A stretch of DNA of 64,000 bases from Pelobates cultripes (GCA_933207985.1 OW240916.1:316889189-316953188); one strand, 5' to 3'. Shown: positions 46,238 to 57,425, counted from the first letter of the stretch. Numbers and translations: made by a program. Notes: generated by a model not told the origin, from the letters alone.

Positions 46238-47794
46238 CAGGGAGTGCAGAATTATTAGGCAAGTTGTATTTTTGAGGATTAATTTTATTATTGAACAACA
46301 ACCATGTTCTCAATGAACCCAAAAAACTCATTAATATCAAAGCTGAATATTTTTGGAAGTAGTTTTAGTTTGTTTTTAGTTTTAGCTATGTTAGGGGGAT
46401 ATCTGTGTGTGCGGGTGACTATTACTGTGCATAATTATTAGGCAACTTAACAAAAAACAAATATATACCCATTTCAATTATTTATTATTACCAGTGAAAC
46501 CAATATAACATCTCAACATTCACAAATATACATTTCTGACATTCAAAAACAAAACAAAACAAATCAGTGACCAATATAGCCACCTTTCTTTGCAAGGACA
46601 CTCAAAACCTGCCATCCATGGATTCTGTCAGTGTTTTGATCTGTTCACCATCAATATTGCGTGCAGCAGCAACCACAGCCTCCCAGACACTGTTCAGAGA
46701 GGTGTACTGTTTTCCCTCCTTATAAATCTCACATTTGATGATGGACCACAGGTTCTCAATGGGGTTCAGATCAGGTGAACAAGGAGGCCATGTCATTAGA
46801 TTTTCTTCTTTTATACCCTTTCTTGCCAGCCATGCTGTGGAGTACTTGGACGTGTGTGATGGAGCATTGTCCTGCATAAAAATCATGTTTTTCTTGAAGG
46901 ATGCAGACTTCTTCCTGTACCACTGCTTGAAGAAGGTGTCTTCCAGGAACTGGCAGTAGGACTGGGAGTTGAGCTTGACTCCATCCTCAACCCGAAAAGG
47001 CCCCACAAGCTCATCTTTGATGATACCAGCCCAAACCGGTACTCCACCTCCACCTTGCTGGCGTCTGAGTCGGACTGGAGCTCTCTGCCCTTTACCAATC
47101 CAGCCACAGGCCCATCCATCTGGCCCATCAAGACTCACTCTCATTTCATCAGTCCATAAAACCTTAGAAAAATCAGTCTTGATATATTTCTTGGCCCAGT
47201 CTTGACATTTCAGCTTGTGTGTCTTGTTCAGTGGTGGTCGTCTTTCAGCCTTTCTTACCTTGGCCATGTCTCTGAGTATTGCACACCTTGTGCTTTTGGG
47301 CACTCCAGTGATGTTGCAGCTCTGAAATATGGCCAAACTGGTGGCCAGTGGCATCGTGGCAGCTGCACGCTTGACTTTTCTCAGTTCATGGGCAGTTATT
47401 TTGCGCCTTGGTTTTTCCACACGCTTCTTGCGACCCTGTTGACTATTTTGAATGAAACGCTTGATTGTTCGATGATCACGCTTCAGAAGCTTTGCAATTT
47501 TAAGAGTGCATCCCTCTGCAAGATATCTCACTATTTTTGACTTTTCTGAGCCTGTCAAGTCCTTCTTTTGACCCATTTTGCCAAAGGAAAGGAAGTTGCC
47601 TAATAATTATGCACACCTGATATAGGGTGTTGATGTCATTAGACCACACCCCTTCTCATTACAGAGATGCACATCACCTAATATGCTTAATTGGTAGTAG
47701 GCTTTCGAGCCTATACAGCTTGGAGTAAGACAACATGCATAAAGAGGATGATGTGGTCAAAATACTCATTTGCCTAATAATTCTGCACTCCCTG
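46238..47794 (-). mobile_element. Tc1/mariner-like transposon, nearly complete (1557 bp)
   Basis: Ends CAGGGAGTGCAGAATTATTA and its inverted copy are flanked by TA at 46236-46237 and 47795-47796, the hallmark target of Tc1/mariner elements. The outer inverted repeat is about 25 bp. A second, perfectly inverted 23-bp repeat containing GCATAATTATTAGGCAAC lies at 46426-46448 and 47593-47615, giving an IR/DR-like arrangement in which the inner copies lie 179-188 bp inside the ends. The single gene, on the minus strand, is almost intact. By its DD37E spacing it fits the TRT-type group of Tc1-like elements known from fishes and frogs. Confidence 0.95.
46602..47576 (-). CDS. Tc1-like transposase, DD37E, C-terminally frameshifted
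   Basis: 324 codons, starting MGQKKDLTGSEKSKIVRYLA. An N-terminal helix-turn-helix pair is followed by the basic KKRVEKPRRK linker at residues 50-59. The catalytic triad is D143 (LWTDEMRVS), D236 (FMQDNAPSH) and E274 (NPIENLW), with 37 residues between the last two. The frame stops after ESMDGRF. The sequence just beyond it stays open in the next frame to a stop at 46564-46566 and reads like the expected family C-terminus, so one base was probably lost near 46605. All catalytic residues remain, and no other stop or frame change is seen. Its role is cut-and-paste transposition at TA. Confidence 0.93.
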   Translation of the reverse strand: MGQKKDLTGSEKSKIVRYLAEGCTLKIAKLLKRDHRTIKRFIQNSQQGRKKRVEKPRRKITAHELRKVKRAAATMPLATSLAIFQSCNITGVPKSTRCAILRDMAKVRKAERRPPLNKTHKLKCQDWAKKYIKTDFSKVLWTDEMRVSLDGPDGWACGWIGKGQRAPVRLRRQQGGGGVPVWAGIIKDELVGPFRVEDGVKLNSQSYCQFLEDTFFKQWYRKKSASFKKNMIFMQDNAPSHTSKYSTAWLARKGIKEENLMTWPPCSPDLNPIENLWSIIKCEIYKEGKQYTSLNSVWEAVVAAARNIDGEQIKTLTESMDGRF

Positions 47795-47940
47795 TATGAA
47801 TGTATTATGTTATATTAACATTGAAATGTAATCCTTACTTTAATAGCGAGTTTAATACCTAAACACTACCAGCTAACCCAAATATTTGAACCTTACACCA
47901 AATTCTAATCCTAACAGACAAATCTAACACCAATTGTAAT

Positions 47941-48226
47941 TAGTGATGTCACGAACCTTTCGCGAACTTCCCGCGAACGGCTCGCCACGGTTCGCGGCGA
48001 GCCCCGGTCAGCTGACACATCCCGGACAATCTCCAGCAGACCCTCCCTCCTGGACAGCATCCATGTTGAAGGCAGCTTCAACATGGATGCTGGCCAGGAG
48101 GTGGGAGGATCTGGGAGGGAGGGTCTGCTGGAGATTGGCCTGGATGTGTCAGCTGACCGGGGCTCGCCGCGAACGGTTCGTGGTGAACCGTGGCGAGCCG
48201 TTCGCGAACGGTTCGCGACATCTCTA
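47941..48226. mobile_element. hAT foldback MITE, 286 bp with 8-bp target duplication
   Basis: Flanked by ATTGTAAT at 47933-47940 and 48227-48234. The ends TAGTGATGTCACGAAC and GTTCGCGACATCTCTA are inverted (TAG.GATGTC.CGAAC), and nearly the whole element folds back on itself around CATCCATGTTGAAG, AGCTTCAACATGGATG near 48070. GC-rich, no coding capacity of its own. An 8-bp duplication and the TAGNGATGTCGCGAAC terminus are typical of hAT elements. Confidence 0.93.
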
Positions 48227-48234
48227 ATTGTAAT

Positions 48235-50194
48235 GCCTAACCTTTAAGTCTTAACCCTTACCTCTAAAGCCCTAAACTGAATGTAGAAAATGCAAACAAA
48301 TATAAAATGTTGCCATTCTATTATTTTAGATTTCTATATTAATCGGGACACTCCACAGCCCAATTACAAAAATAAAATCTAAAACAATGAATAGTTAATA
48401 ATAAAATCCCCCAAGTTGAAAAATACATGCATTTAATTATGATTTGTTTTAATTGGGGTATATCTAAAAACTGCCTGCAAAAGCTGTAGTTCTCTTGTCT
48501 GCAGCCTTTACAAGCCCGCCCCTTGTAACCCCGGCCAAACGACATATGGCCCCGCCCCCCGTCCAGATTTTAGCCAATCCAATGCTTTCTTCTTGGGAAA
48601 GCATTGAATTGGCTAAAAATCGTCCATTTTGATGATGTCACAAAAGGTGCGGGGCCCGCAATAGAAAAAATAATAAAAAAAATAAAAAACAATAAAAAAA
48701 TAATAATCAACTCTTTTTTTCTGTTGAGGTTTTTTTTTTGTGTAACCCTACACCTTTGAGATTTGATGTTTAATCAAGCATGTGTTGTCTATTATGCCCC
48801 TCTTTTGCAGGTAGGTAGGGTAAAAATAGCATGAGCAAACTTGACATATGCATAGTCGCCTTTCCCGCATATGCGAACCCCCCACAAATACTCGGACACC
48901 TTTTAATTTGGAAAATTATCACAGTTTTATTAATAAATAAATAAAGTTAAACTATTTTAGGGTCATTGTCACATATTACCTTACCATATCCCGCCAACTC
49001 CTTTAACAATACTACACCAGCAAATGACCCACAACACAATAATTAAAACCACATTATAACATATAATTAACATATAACATAACCATTGCCACCGAGGGCA
49101 TGACATAAGCAATGTCACCGAGGGCTTGGTTTCCAGCTTTCTTCCATGTAGGGGCATACCGAGATACACCCTACACGCCAGGTTTAGAGCTACCGACGAG
49201 CTCGACCCTACCAATACTCTTCCAAACCAAACTGTTCTTAGCGAACCAAAACTATTTTCCATAAGGAAAAACAACCTACACCCCAACTATCCATCCCCCG
49301 CCGCCGTGACCAAACAGGAGCTAGAGACCAAATAAGGTGTGTGGATTAATTAAGATGGCCACTGCTCTAAAATGGCCACTATATATACTCCTCTAACACA
49401 AACCCCTCCTCCAGTTATGCTAGCCAGACCCCTACATTACACCCCTCCTGTGCCTGTCTCCTAGCAATGTCAAGGCCCATTCCCCTTAGCTGTGCTGCTC
49501 CATGGGCTACAATATAGTCCTTTGTCCAAAAGTCTGATTAAATCCTATGAGAACTTGTGTGAATAACCCTTTTGAATGTCTGACAGCCACCTGTTTTTTT
49601 GTTTTTTTTAATGAATCATTTTTGTGCAGCAAATAGGTTGCCCTTAACACAGGCCTGCCCACAGGGATGTCATAGGCGCTTAGCCCCAGGGGATGGAGTT
49701 GGCAGAACTTCACTTCCCTTGATGCAGCCTCCAACTTGACTCCATGCCTGCTGCATTGTTGAAAAGTTGACAATGTCTGACAGCTCTCCCTCTAGTTCCA
49801 TGCTTTGAATAAATTCCCCTCTGCAATCTCTGATAAGCCTCCCTTGGTTCCAAACTTTGAGTCCCTTCCTTACTCTTTCCACTGCTGACAGCTCCCCACT
49901 GCAGTCTCATCCAACAGGAACTGAAAGTACTATTCCATTGATTCTCTGCACATAAATATTATCTGATAATGTCTTACCTTTAGCAGTGCAGTTCTTGCCG
50001 ACTACTTTCCCATGAAACCAAGCCAGCCATTCAGCTGGCTATGTGTCTTCAGAAATATAATGAATCTGAATTGGGGTGTTACTGGTAAGGCATAAGGGCC
50101 ATAAAGCAGGGAAAGATATATATTTTTAGAAAATATATATACAAAAACAAACTGGACACTATGTGACACTGAAAGTAATAACAACCCTAATATA
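48235..50194. other. sv2c intron with unassigned repeat-like blocks
   Basis: A-rich tract at 48661-48708. The block 48850-49480 (GCATATGCGAACCCCCCAC, CACCGAGGGCATGACATAAG, GATGGCCACTGC.CTAAAATGGCCAC) has the look of a decayed LTR or DNA element. It has no boundaries I can prove and no coding sequence recognised. Confidence 0.4.
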
Positions 50195-50199
50195 TTATT

Positions 50200-51491
50200 T
50201 GTGGCGAACAGAACCTCGCCACGGGCTTTTGGAGGAGCCTGCTTGCCAGCCTCCTGCCCATAGGACTATGGACCCTGCAATAGGCCTGGCTAAAATACTT
50301 TAAAAAGGCTTTGTTTGTGCAATTTGGATTATATGGTTCGGTTCCCGAACAGCCGAACGAACCAGAGACCACCTGGGAGTTTGTTAAACCCTCTTAACAC
50401 TTAGTAACGATTCTAACTGCAGTGTTCTAATTGTCTGTTTGGGTGGCCACTGTTCGCATGAACGACCATGAGGTAGCTTCCATTTTGTTCGCATGAACGC
50501 AGGCAGCGGTGTTTGGTCAACGAGTTCCTTGAACTAAAATCGGACACAGAAACTCCCGAACACCGCTGGACTTTCATCATCACCTGCATTCGGTTCTATA
50601 CAATTTAGAAGGGCACTGTTTGGTGGAATTGTTCGTCTGGATGAGGGGAACAAGCTCCAGGGTAAGAACATTGACTTTGTTCGGTAGTTTGTTCGTTTTT
50701 AAACTACTGAACTAGACCGCTGAAAGCCCTGATTCTCTGGAACTGTTTTTGACATGGGACCAAGCCTGCTGTCAGTCAAATAAATGACTTCCAGGAAATT
50801 CCTGAACCCATGAACTAATCTGGTGAAATTTGGATATGTTGGTCACCCAGATTGGGGCTATCAGGGGGTGTAACTTTTGTGGGGGTTTTGTGTGTTTAAA
50901 TGTATTTTGGGGTTTTTATAAAAAATGTTTGTTTTTTTGTGTCTACAGATAATTGAGTTTAGTTCAGTACTTGACTCAATTATTTCCCAGGTACAGAGGA
51001 GGGATTGACCTATTTTGTATGGGAGTGTCCTGGATCTGAGAGCCAATGTGATTGAGTATTTATTTCTACTGAGGTTTACTCTCAGGTCCATGGGGGAGCG
51101 CCCCTTGCATGGGTCTGTCATAAAAAGCCAGTGGTGGTCCTATTAAAATGAGTTCCTCTTCACCCTCAACATAGAGCCTCGTCTCATGTGTGGAGTGGAC
51201 AGCTATATTCACTCTGGGGATTGCTATATCACTATACTGGGATTATAATCACTTGCTCTTTTAAGAGCATATTGCTACACTCTCTTGGAGGTGGGGTCTG
51301 TTCACTGAAAGCTGGATCCTGGTCTTGGGTCCATGGTGGTTGGAGGACAGCGAGACCCCAACCAAGGTGTAACGGAAGAAGGGGGGTTTACAGTGCTGAT
51401 GGTGTCTGGTGGAGTGCTTAGAGTACTCGGTAAACACTAGGAGCATTGATTGGGGGAGGCACCAGGTCGGGGTGCTAGGCGATCCGTCACA
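50200..51491 (+). mobile_element. Solo LTR with TTATT target duplication (copy 2)
   Basis: Runs from TGTGGCGAACAGAACCTCGC to GGCGATCCGTCACA (TG...CA), 1292 bp, flanked by TTATT at 50195-50199 and 51492-51496. A 5-bp duplication is typical of integrase-mediated LTR insertion. Shares ordered blocks with 9441-10693 (GGAACTAAAATCGGA type, TTTGGATATGTTGGTCAC, GGTAAACACTAGGAGCATTG) and with 56829 onward, so it belongs to the same Ty3-like family. No internal sequence remains between two LTRs, hence a solo LTR. It lies 258 bp upstream of an sv2c exon in the sense orientation. Confidence 0.85.
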
Positions 51492-51749
51492 TTATTGTTA
51501 AAACATGGGTCCATGTGGAACATATTAAATAGGCAACGTCCAACAGGTTAGGGGCAAAGTTAACAGAGAGGGGCAGGATCACATTTTAGGGGTGGAGCCT
51601 AGTGGCCTATCATTTAAAAACTTCACAGGCCGCCACTAGTAAAGGACCCTATTACAGGAAGTCACTAGGCCCTCCCAGGCAGTTTTCTATGTGCTGAATG
51701 GCCTTTCCTAATAAATCTGTTTTTTTTTTTATTATTTTTTTAATTTCAG

Positions 51750-51860
51750 GTTCAAAGAATCAAGACTCCAAAACAAATAGACGAGCTAATAGAAATTGAA
51801 TCAGACACAGGCACTTGGTATCGAAGGGGCTTTGTCAGAGTTCGCACTGAGTTCTATGGT
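51750..51860 (+). CDS. sv2c: sv2c internal exon (loop, IESDTGTWYRR segment)
   Basis: Thirty-seven in-frame codons between acceptor TTAATTTCAG and the strong donor GTAAGT; both flanking introns are phase 0. The translation begins VQRIKTPKQIDELIEIES and continues DTGTWYRRGFVRVRTEFYG. SV2C proteins carry IKTPKQIDELIEIESDTGTWYRR here, while SV2A and SV2B differ in the KTPKQ and WYRR parts, so this exon is the best paralogue discriminator in the window. It is the last part of the cytoplasmic loop before helix 7. The upstream intron is 9.8 kb and contains a Tc1 transposon, MITEs and a solo LTR, none of which touches the splice sites. The nearest mobile element, the LTR, ends 258 bp upstream. Confidence 0.95.
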
Positions 51861-52189
51861 GTAAGTGAGATACAAATGAAAACTCTGGATATTGCAAAGT
51901 GGTATATACCTTCATATAGAGCATATTAAATACGTGTAAACACAGATCTCTACCAGGGATGGTCATTATGTAATTACCATACACACTACCAAACTGCTAC
52001 AAAGCTGTCGAGAAATGCAGATTTTACTAGTTTTACCTGAGCTGGGTTATTTAATAAAGTGACATTTCACATCTAAGGCCAGATTAGCCGGCAGAAAGCA
52101 TAGCTGAGGGAATTATTCCAGTTCGGCTATTTTAAACATAAATTAGAAATTTACATTGAATTCTCAGTTTAGAGAATAACCCGGCATAT
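51861..52189. other. sv2c intron, no features recognised
   Basis: Plain AT-rich sequence following donor GTAAGT. Confidence 0.6.
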
Positions 52190-52602
52190 GAAGAAAGAGA
52201 GAGAAAAAGATAGAGAGAGACAAATGGATGCATAGACAGACAGACTGACATGCATTTAGAAAATGTGACATACAGATCGACAGATTGCCACATGCACAAA
52301 GAGGTAGATGGACAGACAGGTAGAAAGAGAGAAAGATAGACAGACTGACATACAGAAAGAAAGAGAGATAGATAGACAGACTGACATACAGAAAGAAAAA
52401 GAGATAGATGGACAGATTGACATACAGAAAAAAAGATAGATAGATGGACAGATTGACATACAGGAAGAAAGAGAGATAGATAAACAGGCAGATTATGAAT
52501 GTAATGAACTGTAGACAGGTGGACAGACAGGAAAAATGAATAAAACTGGCAGAGATTGATAAAGAAATGAGTAGATAGATTGATAATAGATGATAGAGAG
52601 AC

Positions 52603-52642
<40 letters not shown>

Positions 52643-52645
52643 GAA
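52190..52645. repeat. GATA/GACA microsatellite
   Basis: An imperfect GACAGACTGACATACAGAAAG-type array grades into about ten pure TAGA units at 52600-52640. The minus-strand frames rich in S, L, Y and I come from the repeat. Confidence 0.9.
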
Positions 52646-53125
52646 CAGACAAATCTACATAGTGCTTTGTAAGATTAAAAGGGAACTAACATTTTCATGA
52701 ATTTACATAATTAAATAAATCTGAAAATCACCTATAACTTCTGTTAGCTGTTAAAAGAGTTTACATGCAAAAAATATATATCCTGCCTCTTCTGGTCCAC
52801 ATTGTTACAGTCTTTGTTTAACTCAGCACCGCTTACTGTTTAGTGAGTTGGCCCCTAGTAAGTATGTGCAAATATCGTCTCTTTAATGCTGAAACTGGGA
52901 TAACAGCGAACCCTGACGCAATGTATAATAATAAAGACCGGCAGTCATTGGTCTCTCCCACACTTATGCTATTTCTGCTTCATTTTGCAAATTAATTAAA
53001 ACGAAAGCATGTAATTACAAAGCCCCCTAATTACTGTTATCTCTGTCTGTCATGTGATGTATTATATTATGATGTAGTGTATCATTTTGCTGACATGCCT
53101 GTTAATGTTTTACGTTACTTTACAG
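52646..53125. other. sv2c intron, no features recognised
   Basis: AT-rich sequence ending in the acceptor TTACTTTACAG. Confidence 0.6.
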
Positions 53126-53214
53126 ATTTGGTTAACGTTTCAGAAGTGCTTTGATTATCCTGTCAAAGACAACACAATCAAGCTTACAGTGGTGTGGCTC
53201 ACTCTGTCATTCGG
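53126..53214 (+). CDS. sv2c: sv2c internal exon (start of transmembrane helix 7)
   Basis: Acceptor TTACTTTACAG, then 29 codons plus two bases, then donor GTGAGC, so the downstream intron is phase 2. The translation opens IWLTFQKCFDYPVKDNTIKL and ends with the hydrophobic TVVWLTLSFG, the first part of helix 7. In SV2C the next exon begins YYGLSVWFPD and leads into the large luminal domain 4. That exon was not found in the remaining 10.8 kb, so the downstream intron probably exceeds the window. Joined to the three exons before it, the frame stays open with no internal stop. Confidence 0.93.
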
Positions 53215-53390
53215 GTGAGCCTTTATTTATAAGATTTTCCCCAAAAATGCTAGACTACACCTTTAAATGGAGAATTTATAGAATGGACACTGTGTATAAA
53301 ACCTCCATCATCTTTCAAGCATTTTAAAATGTTCCCCCAGATGCTAGGTGTGTTCATTTATTTTCCATATTTACAAATTGCACCTTTGTT

Positions 53391-53700
53391 AAAGTGTTAC
53401 TCCAATCACCATGACCCTTTTTGCTTTTAGAAGTGGTTATGGTGGTAGGAATTTGTATGCGCATAGTTTCTGCTTGAAACACTGCACATACAGAGATATT
53501 TGCACTTTGGTACTAGATACACTCCTGGCACAGGTGACGTAGACAACCCGGAAATGTATTGCTAACTGCCTAATGCCAATTCTGATAAAATATTACTTCT
53601 GCCATCAGCACGCACTGCATGTTGGCATCAGATGTTGTCAACTTCTACCATTGCAGGTAGTGCTGGGAGCGTGTCCTCTCTCACCTTCGTATAGTACTTA
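53391..53700. mobile_element. Possible TTAA-started repeat fragment
   Basis: GTTAAAGTGTTACTCCAATC followed by ACCATGACC resembles the left end of other TTAA elements, but no right end is seen. Extent is approximate. Confidence 0.35.
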
Positions 53701-53955
53701 ATGTTTATGTGTTTGTTTTTTTAATTCTATTGCTCTGTCTCCTTTGTCCACCCCTCTCCCCCACTCCCTCCCACTGTCTGATCCAGTTAACGTCCATTTT
53801 AATGTTTTTATGAGAAGCATTTGATTGGACCACAGAAAAGAAAGCAGTGACGTCATATTGTCATTGGAGACCGGCGAGGATAAAAATCTACTTTTTGTTA
53901 CAGCATAGTAAAGTTAAAATTTAGAAACCAATATTTTAAGTTATGTTTTTATTAA

Positions 53956-54501
53956 AGAAACACTATAGTCACCTAAATTACTTTAGCTAAATAAAGCAGT
54001 TTTAGTGTATAGATCATTCCCCTGCAATTTCACTGCTCAATTCACTGTCATTTAGGAGTTAAATCACTTTGTTTCTGTTTATGCAGCCCTAGCCACACCT
54101 CCCCTGGCTATGATTGACAGAGCCTGCATGAAAAAAAAACTGGTTTCACTTTCAAACAGATGTAATTTACCTTAAATAATTGTATCTCAATCTCTAAATT
54201 GAACTTTAATCACATACAGGAGGCTCTTGCAGGGTCTAGCAAGCTATTAACATAGCAGGGGATAAGAAAATCTTAATTAAACAGAACTTGCAATAAAGAA
54301 AGCCTAAATAGGGCTCTCTTTACAGGAAGTGTTTATGGAAGGCTGTGCAAGTCACATGCAGGGAGGTGTGACTAGGGTTCATAAACAAAGGGATTTCACT
54401 CCTAAATGGCAGAGGATTGAGCAGTGAGGCTGCAGGGGCATGTTCTATACACCAAAACTGCTTCATTAAGCTAAAGTTGTTCAGGTGACTATAGTGTCCC
54501 T
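53956..54501. mobile_element. TTAA-flanked foldback MITE, 546 bp, complete
   Basis: TTAA at 53952-53955 and 54502-54505. Left end AGAAACACTATAGTCACC, right end GGTGACTATAGTGTCCCT. Long inverted arms of roughly 150 bp carry TTAGGAGTTAAATCACTTTG and its complement. This is the best complete member of the family represented in part at 1082, 39397 and 44700. Confidence 0.92.
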
Positions 54502-54505
54502 TTAA

Positions 54506-55071
54506 TATTTAACATTTTGCAATGTTTTGTTAGTTTGTAAAAAAGTACGGCATGTTCAACCTTTCACGAATTTGTTCCCTCTGTTGATTTAAAAGTAGAC
54601 AATAAAACGTTGGTTGTCAGCTCATCATTATTCATAGTTTAGCAATTAAACCCTTAAACGATCATGGCTACTCACTTAAGTCCTAATTCCCTGAAAATAA
54701 CCCCGACCCATCTGGGGGGTATTCTGACTGTGAAATCCGGAGATTATTCTCAAGCTTTATCAATGTTCATTTTGTAATACCGCATACAAATTAGATGGAA
54801 TATGGAAAATGGGAATAGCGTTTCTGTATAAAAACCCTTAGATCAATTATAATTGTGCACTCTGTTTATTATCAGTTCTGTAACTAGATGGAACATACTG
54901 TAGACTGGATATCTAACTAAATAATAGGAATACACAGCCAAAAACTGAAATACAACAGTAATTAGACAGAACTGACAGCTGCCTGCTTGCAAATCCAGTT
55001 TAACCGAATTTCAATCATTTGGTTGGATTGGATTTGCAAGCAGATAGTTGCTGGTTCTAATACAATCTATT
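54506..55071. other. sv2c intron with a small inverted repeat
   Basis: TGCTTGCAAATCC at 54983-54995 and its complement GGATTTGCAAGCA at 55030-55042 form a stem of 13 bp just before a hAT element. No gene. Confidence 0.5.
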
Positions 55072-56827
55072 CAGGGCCGTCTCTAACATTGATTGGACAC
55101 TGGGCAGGCATTTGTTTGGGCCCCCTGGATCCTGCCATCCCTCTAGCGCAAGAGCAGAGAAAAGATAGATCCTCATCTGTTGTACAATTCCAACGATGCT
55201 ATGCCAGCTGGGGATCTACCATTTGTCCATTTTTGCAGGGCTGTATTTGTGAGCAGTGTTTGTGCATTTGAATGTGAGCATGTTGTTGTATACAGTATGT
55301 GTGTGCATGTAGGGTGTAGTATTGGTGTTTAAGTGTAGGGATGTGTTTCCATATACTTTTTGAGTTTGAATTCAGGGGTGTGTTTGTATGTAATGTTTGC
55401 AGGGGTGTGGTTGCATGTTGTTTGATTGCCGTGATGTATGAATGTCAACATTCACAGATATACATACACATTAGCACACTGATACATGCACACATCTGGA
55501 CACACTGACAAAGACTGGTGTATACACACACAGCCACATACATAAATACACGTGCACACACAGAGATAAAAACACTGGAACATCTACACACAGAGATACA
55601 CACTTACACACACTGACACAGATATATACACAAATACATATGTATTTGAGTGCAGTGTTGGCGTAGGAATGCTGGGATGTATGCATTGTCACACAGATGC
55701 ACTCTCACACAAACAGTGATTCACACAGGAACACAGATACACATGCAGTGGTGTATTTGTGTGCATTGTTAATGTTGGAATGCAGGGTTGTATTTGTGTG
55801 CAATGTTAGATGGGATGTATGCATTGCCACACGCACAGATACACACTTACACATACTGACACTCATACACACACAGGTACATATACACAGACAAGCAGGT
55901 ACACATACAAACTGACACACAGATACACATAAACACTGACACAAAGGTACATGTACACTGACACAAACACAGCCATATAAACACACACTGACACAAACAC
56001 ACTGACACACACAGCCAGATACACACTTACACACACACAGTCAGATACAGACACACACACACAGTCAGACACAAACACAGCCAGATACAATCACAGCCAG
56101 CCAGATACAAACACACACACACACACACAGTGAGATATACACACACAGTGAGATATACACACACACATACAGCCAGATACACACACAGCCAGATACACAC
56201 ACAGTCAGATACACACACAGTCAGATACACACACACTCATACAGCCAGATACACATACACACATACAGCCAGATACACACACATACAGCCAGATACACAC
56301 ACATACAGCCAGATACACATACACACATACAGATACACACACATACAGCCAGATACACACACATACAGCCAGATACACACACACACTGACACAAACACAC
56401 ACACACAGAGTCATATGAATTCACATAGTTTAGCCACCCTCCTTACCTCTACAGAAGTGTGGCTTCCCTGTGGTCCAGTGGGAGCTGGATGGCTGAGATT
56501 GATGGGAGTCTGCTTGTTCTTGGTCTGTACCTCCTCCATGTATGCCTCCTCCTCCCCAGCGGCACTCTGTTAATTGGGAGGAAGTGACCTCACAACACTT
56601 CCTCCCAGCAGGCAGGAAGACAGGGGCTCGGTCAGGAGCTCTCTTAAAGGGCCGGGGCCCCTGATTACATCACCTGCTGCAGCCCACCGGGATATTTCTC
56701 AGTATTCCGGTGGGCTGTTCAGACCTGGCTGCGGGCAGGGGGCCCACAGGGCAGCTGCTTTGGGCCCCCCAGGAGCAACTGGGCCCGGGGCAGCTGCCCC
56801 GTTTGCCCCTTGTTAAAGACGGCCCTG
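55072..56827. mobile_element. Non-autonomous hAT-like element with expanded CA core
   Basis: Terminal inverted repeats CAGGGCCGTCTCTAACA (55072-55088) and its complement at 56811-56827 differ at one base. The left segment reads GGGCCCCCTGGATCCTGCC; the right segment is GC-rich with GGGCCCCCCAGGAGCAACTG. Between them, 55450-56410 is a TG/CA-rich array. No transposase. An 8-bp target duplication is not visible: the left flank ends AATCTATT and the right flank begins CTGGAACC, the right flank being part of an LTR. Confidence 0.8.
55450..56410. repeat. CA-rich imperfect tandem array
   Basis: Early part: ACACACTGACACAG-type phrases. Later part (56090-56400): dense ACACACAGCCAGATAC units of 14-24 bp. 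Open frames on both strands are due to the repeat. Lies inside the hAT-like element. Confidence 0.9.
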
Positions 56828-56828
56828 C

Positions 56829-57425
56829 TGGAACCCAAATCGGACACTCGGTTAGACAAACACCACTGAGACCTCCACACTGCCGTCAATTTGTGTAGGA
56901 ACTACCGAACGGCTCCCCATTCGGTAGAAAGAACCCCGCGAACAAGGGGGTTTATCCGAATCCTCCCCAGTCTCCATAACCCAAGCAGTTTGTGTATTTT
57001 ATTCCCTTTTTGTGTGACCGACCGCAGGGCCAAAATGTATGGAACCCCTTTCGACTGTTAACTCCAGCGCGGTCGGTCTTTTTATTACCTCCAGGAATTT
57101 CCCTAACCCCTTTTCCGATCTGGGTAATTTTTGAATATGTCTCTCACCCAGATCAGGGCTACCAGGGGGATGTAATAGTAACCCTATGTTTAGGGGTACA
57201 TCAAGAAAACCAGGGGAACTGTGTACTGCATAATGGGATTATGTGTCATACTAAGGGGAGGGGATGTGTGGGTGGCAACTCATGTATGATTGGTGTATTG
57301 TGTAATTACTGTAAATCCCTCCCTTGCATGGGAGAAAGCTTTAAAAGAAGGTTGAGTGATTAAAAGTTCAGTTCTGCTCCTGATGCTGTGTCTTCCAGTC
57401 ATTGGGATTGATATTGGGATATTAG
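56829..57425 (+). mobile_element. 5'-truncated LTR of a Ty3-like element (copy 3)
   Basis: Starts inside the LTR family at GGAACCCAAATCGGACAC (compare GAACTAAAATCGGACAC in the LTR at 50200-51491). It contains GTGTGACCGACCGCAGGGCC, matching GACCGACCGCACAGCC of the 9441-10693 LTR, then TTTTTGAATATGTCTCTCAC, a TTTAAAAGAAGG box near 57343 and GTTCAGTTCTGCTCCTGATG. Gag-like sequence follows, so this is the 5' LTR. Its left part is missing, cut off exactly at the end of the hAT-like element. The LTR-to-internal boundary was not pinned down. Confidence 0.65.

Noticed and set aside
47943..48227. 94-codon GC-rich open frame
   Set aside because: It lies wholly inside the hAT foldback MITE and follows from its palindromic GC-rich sequence.
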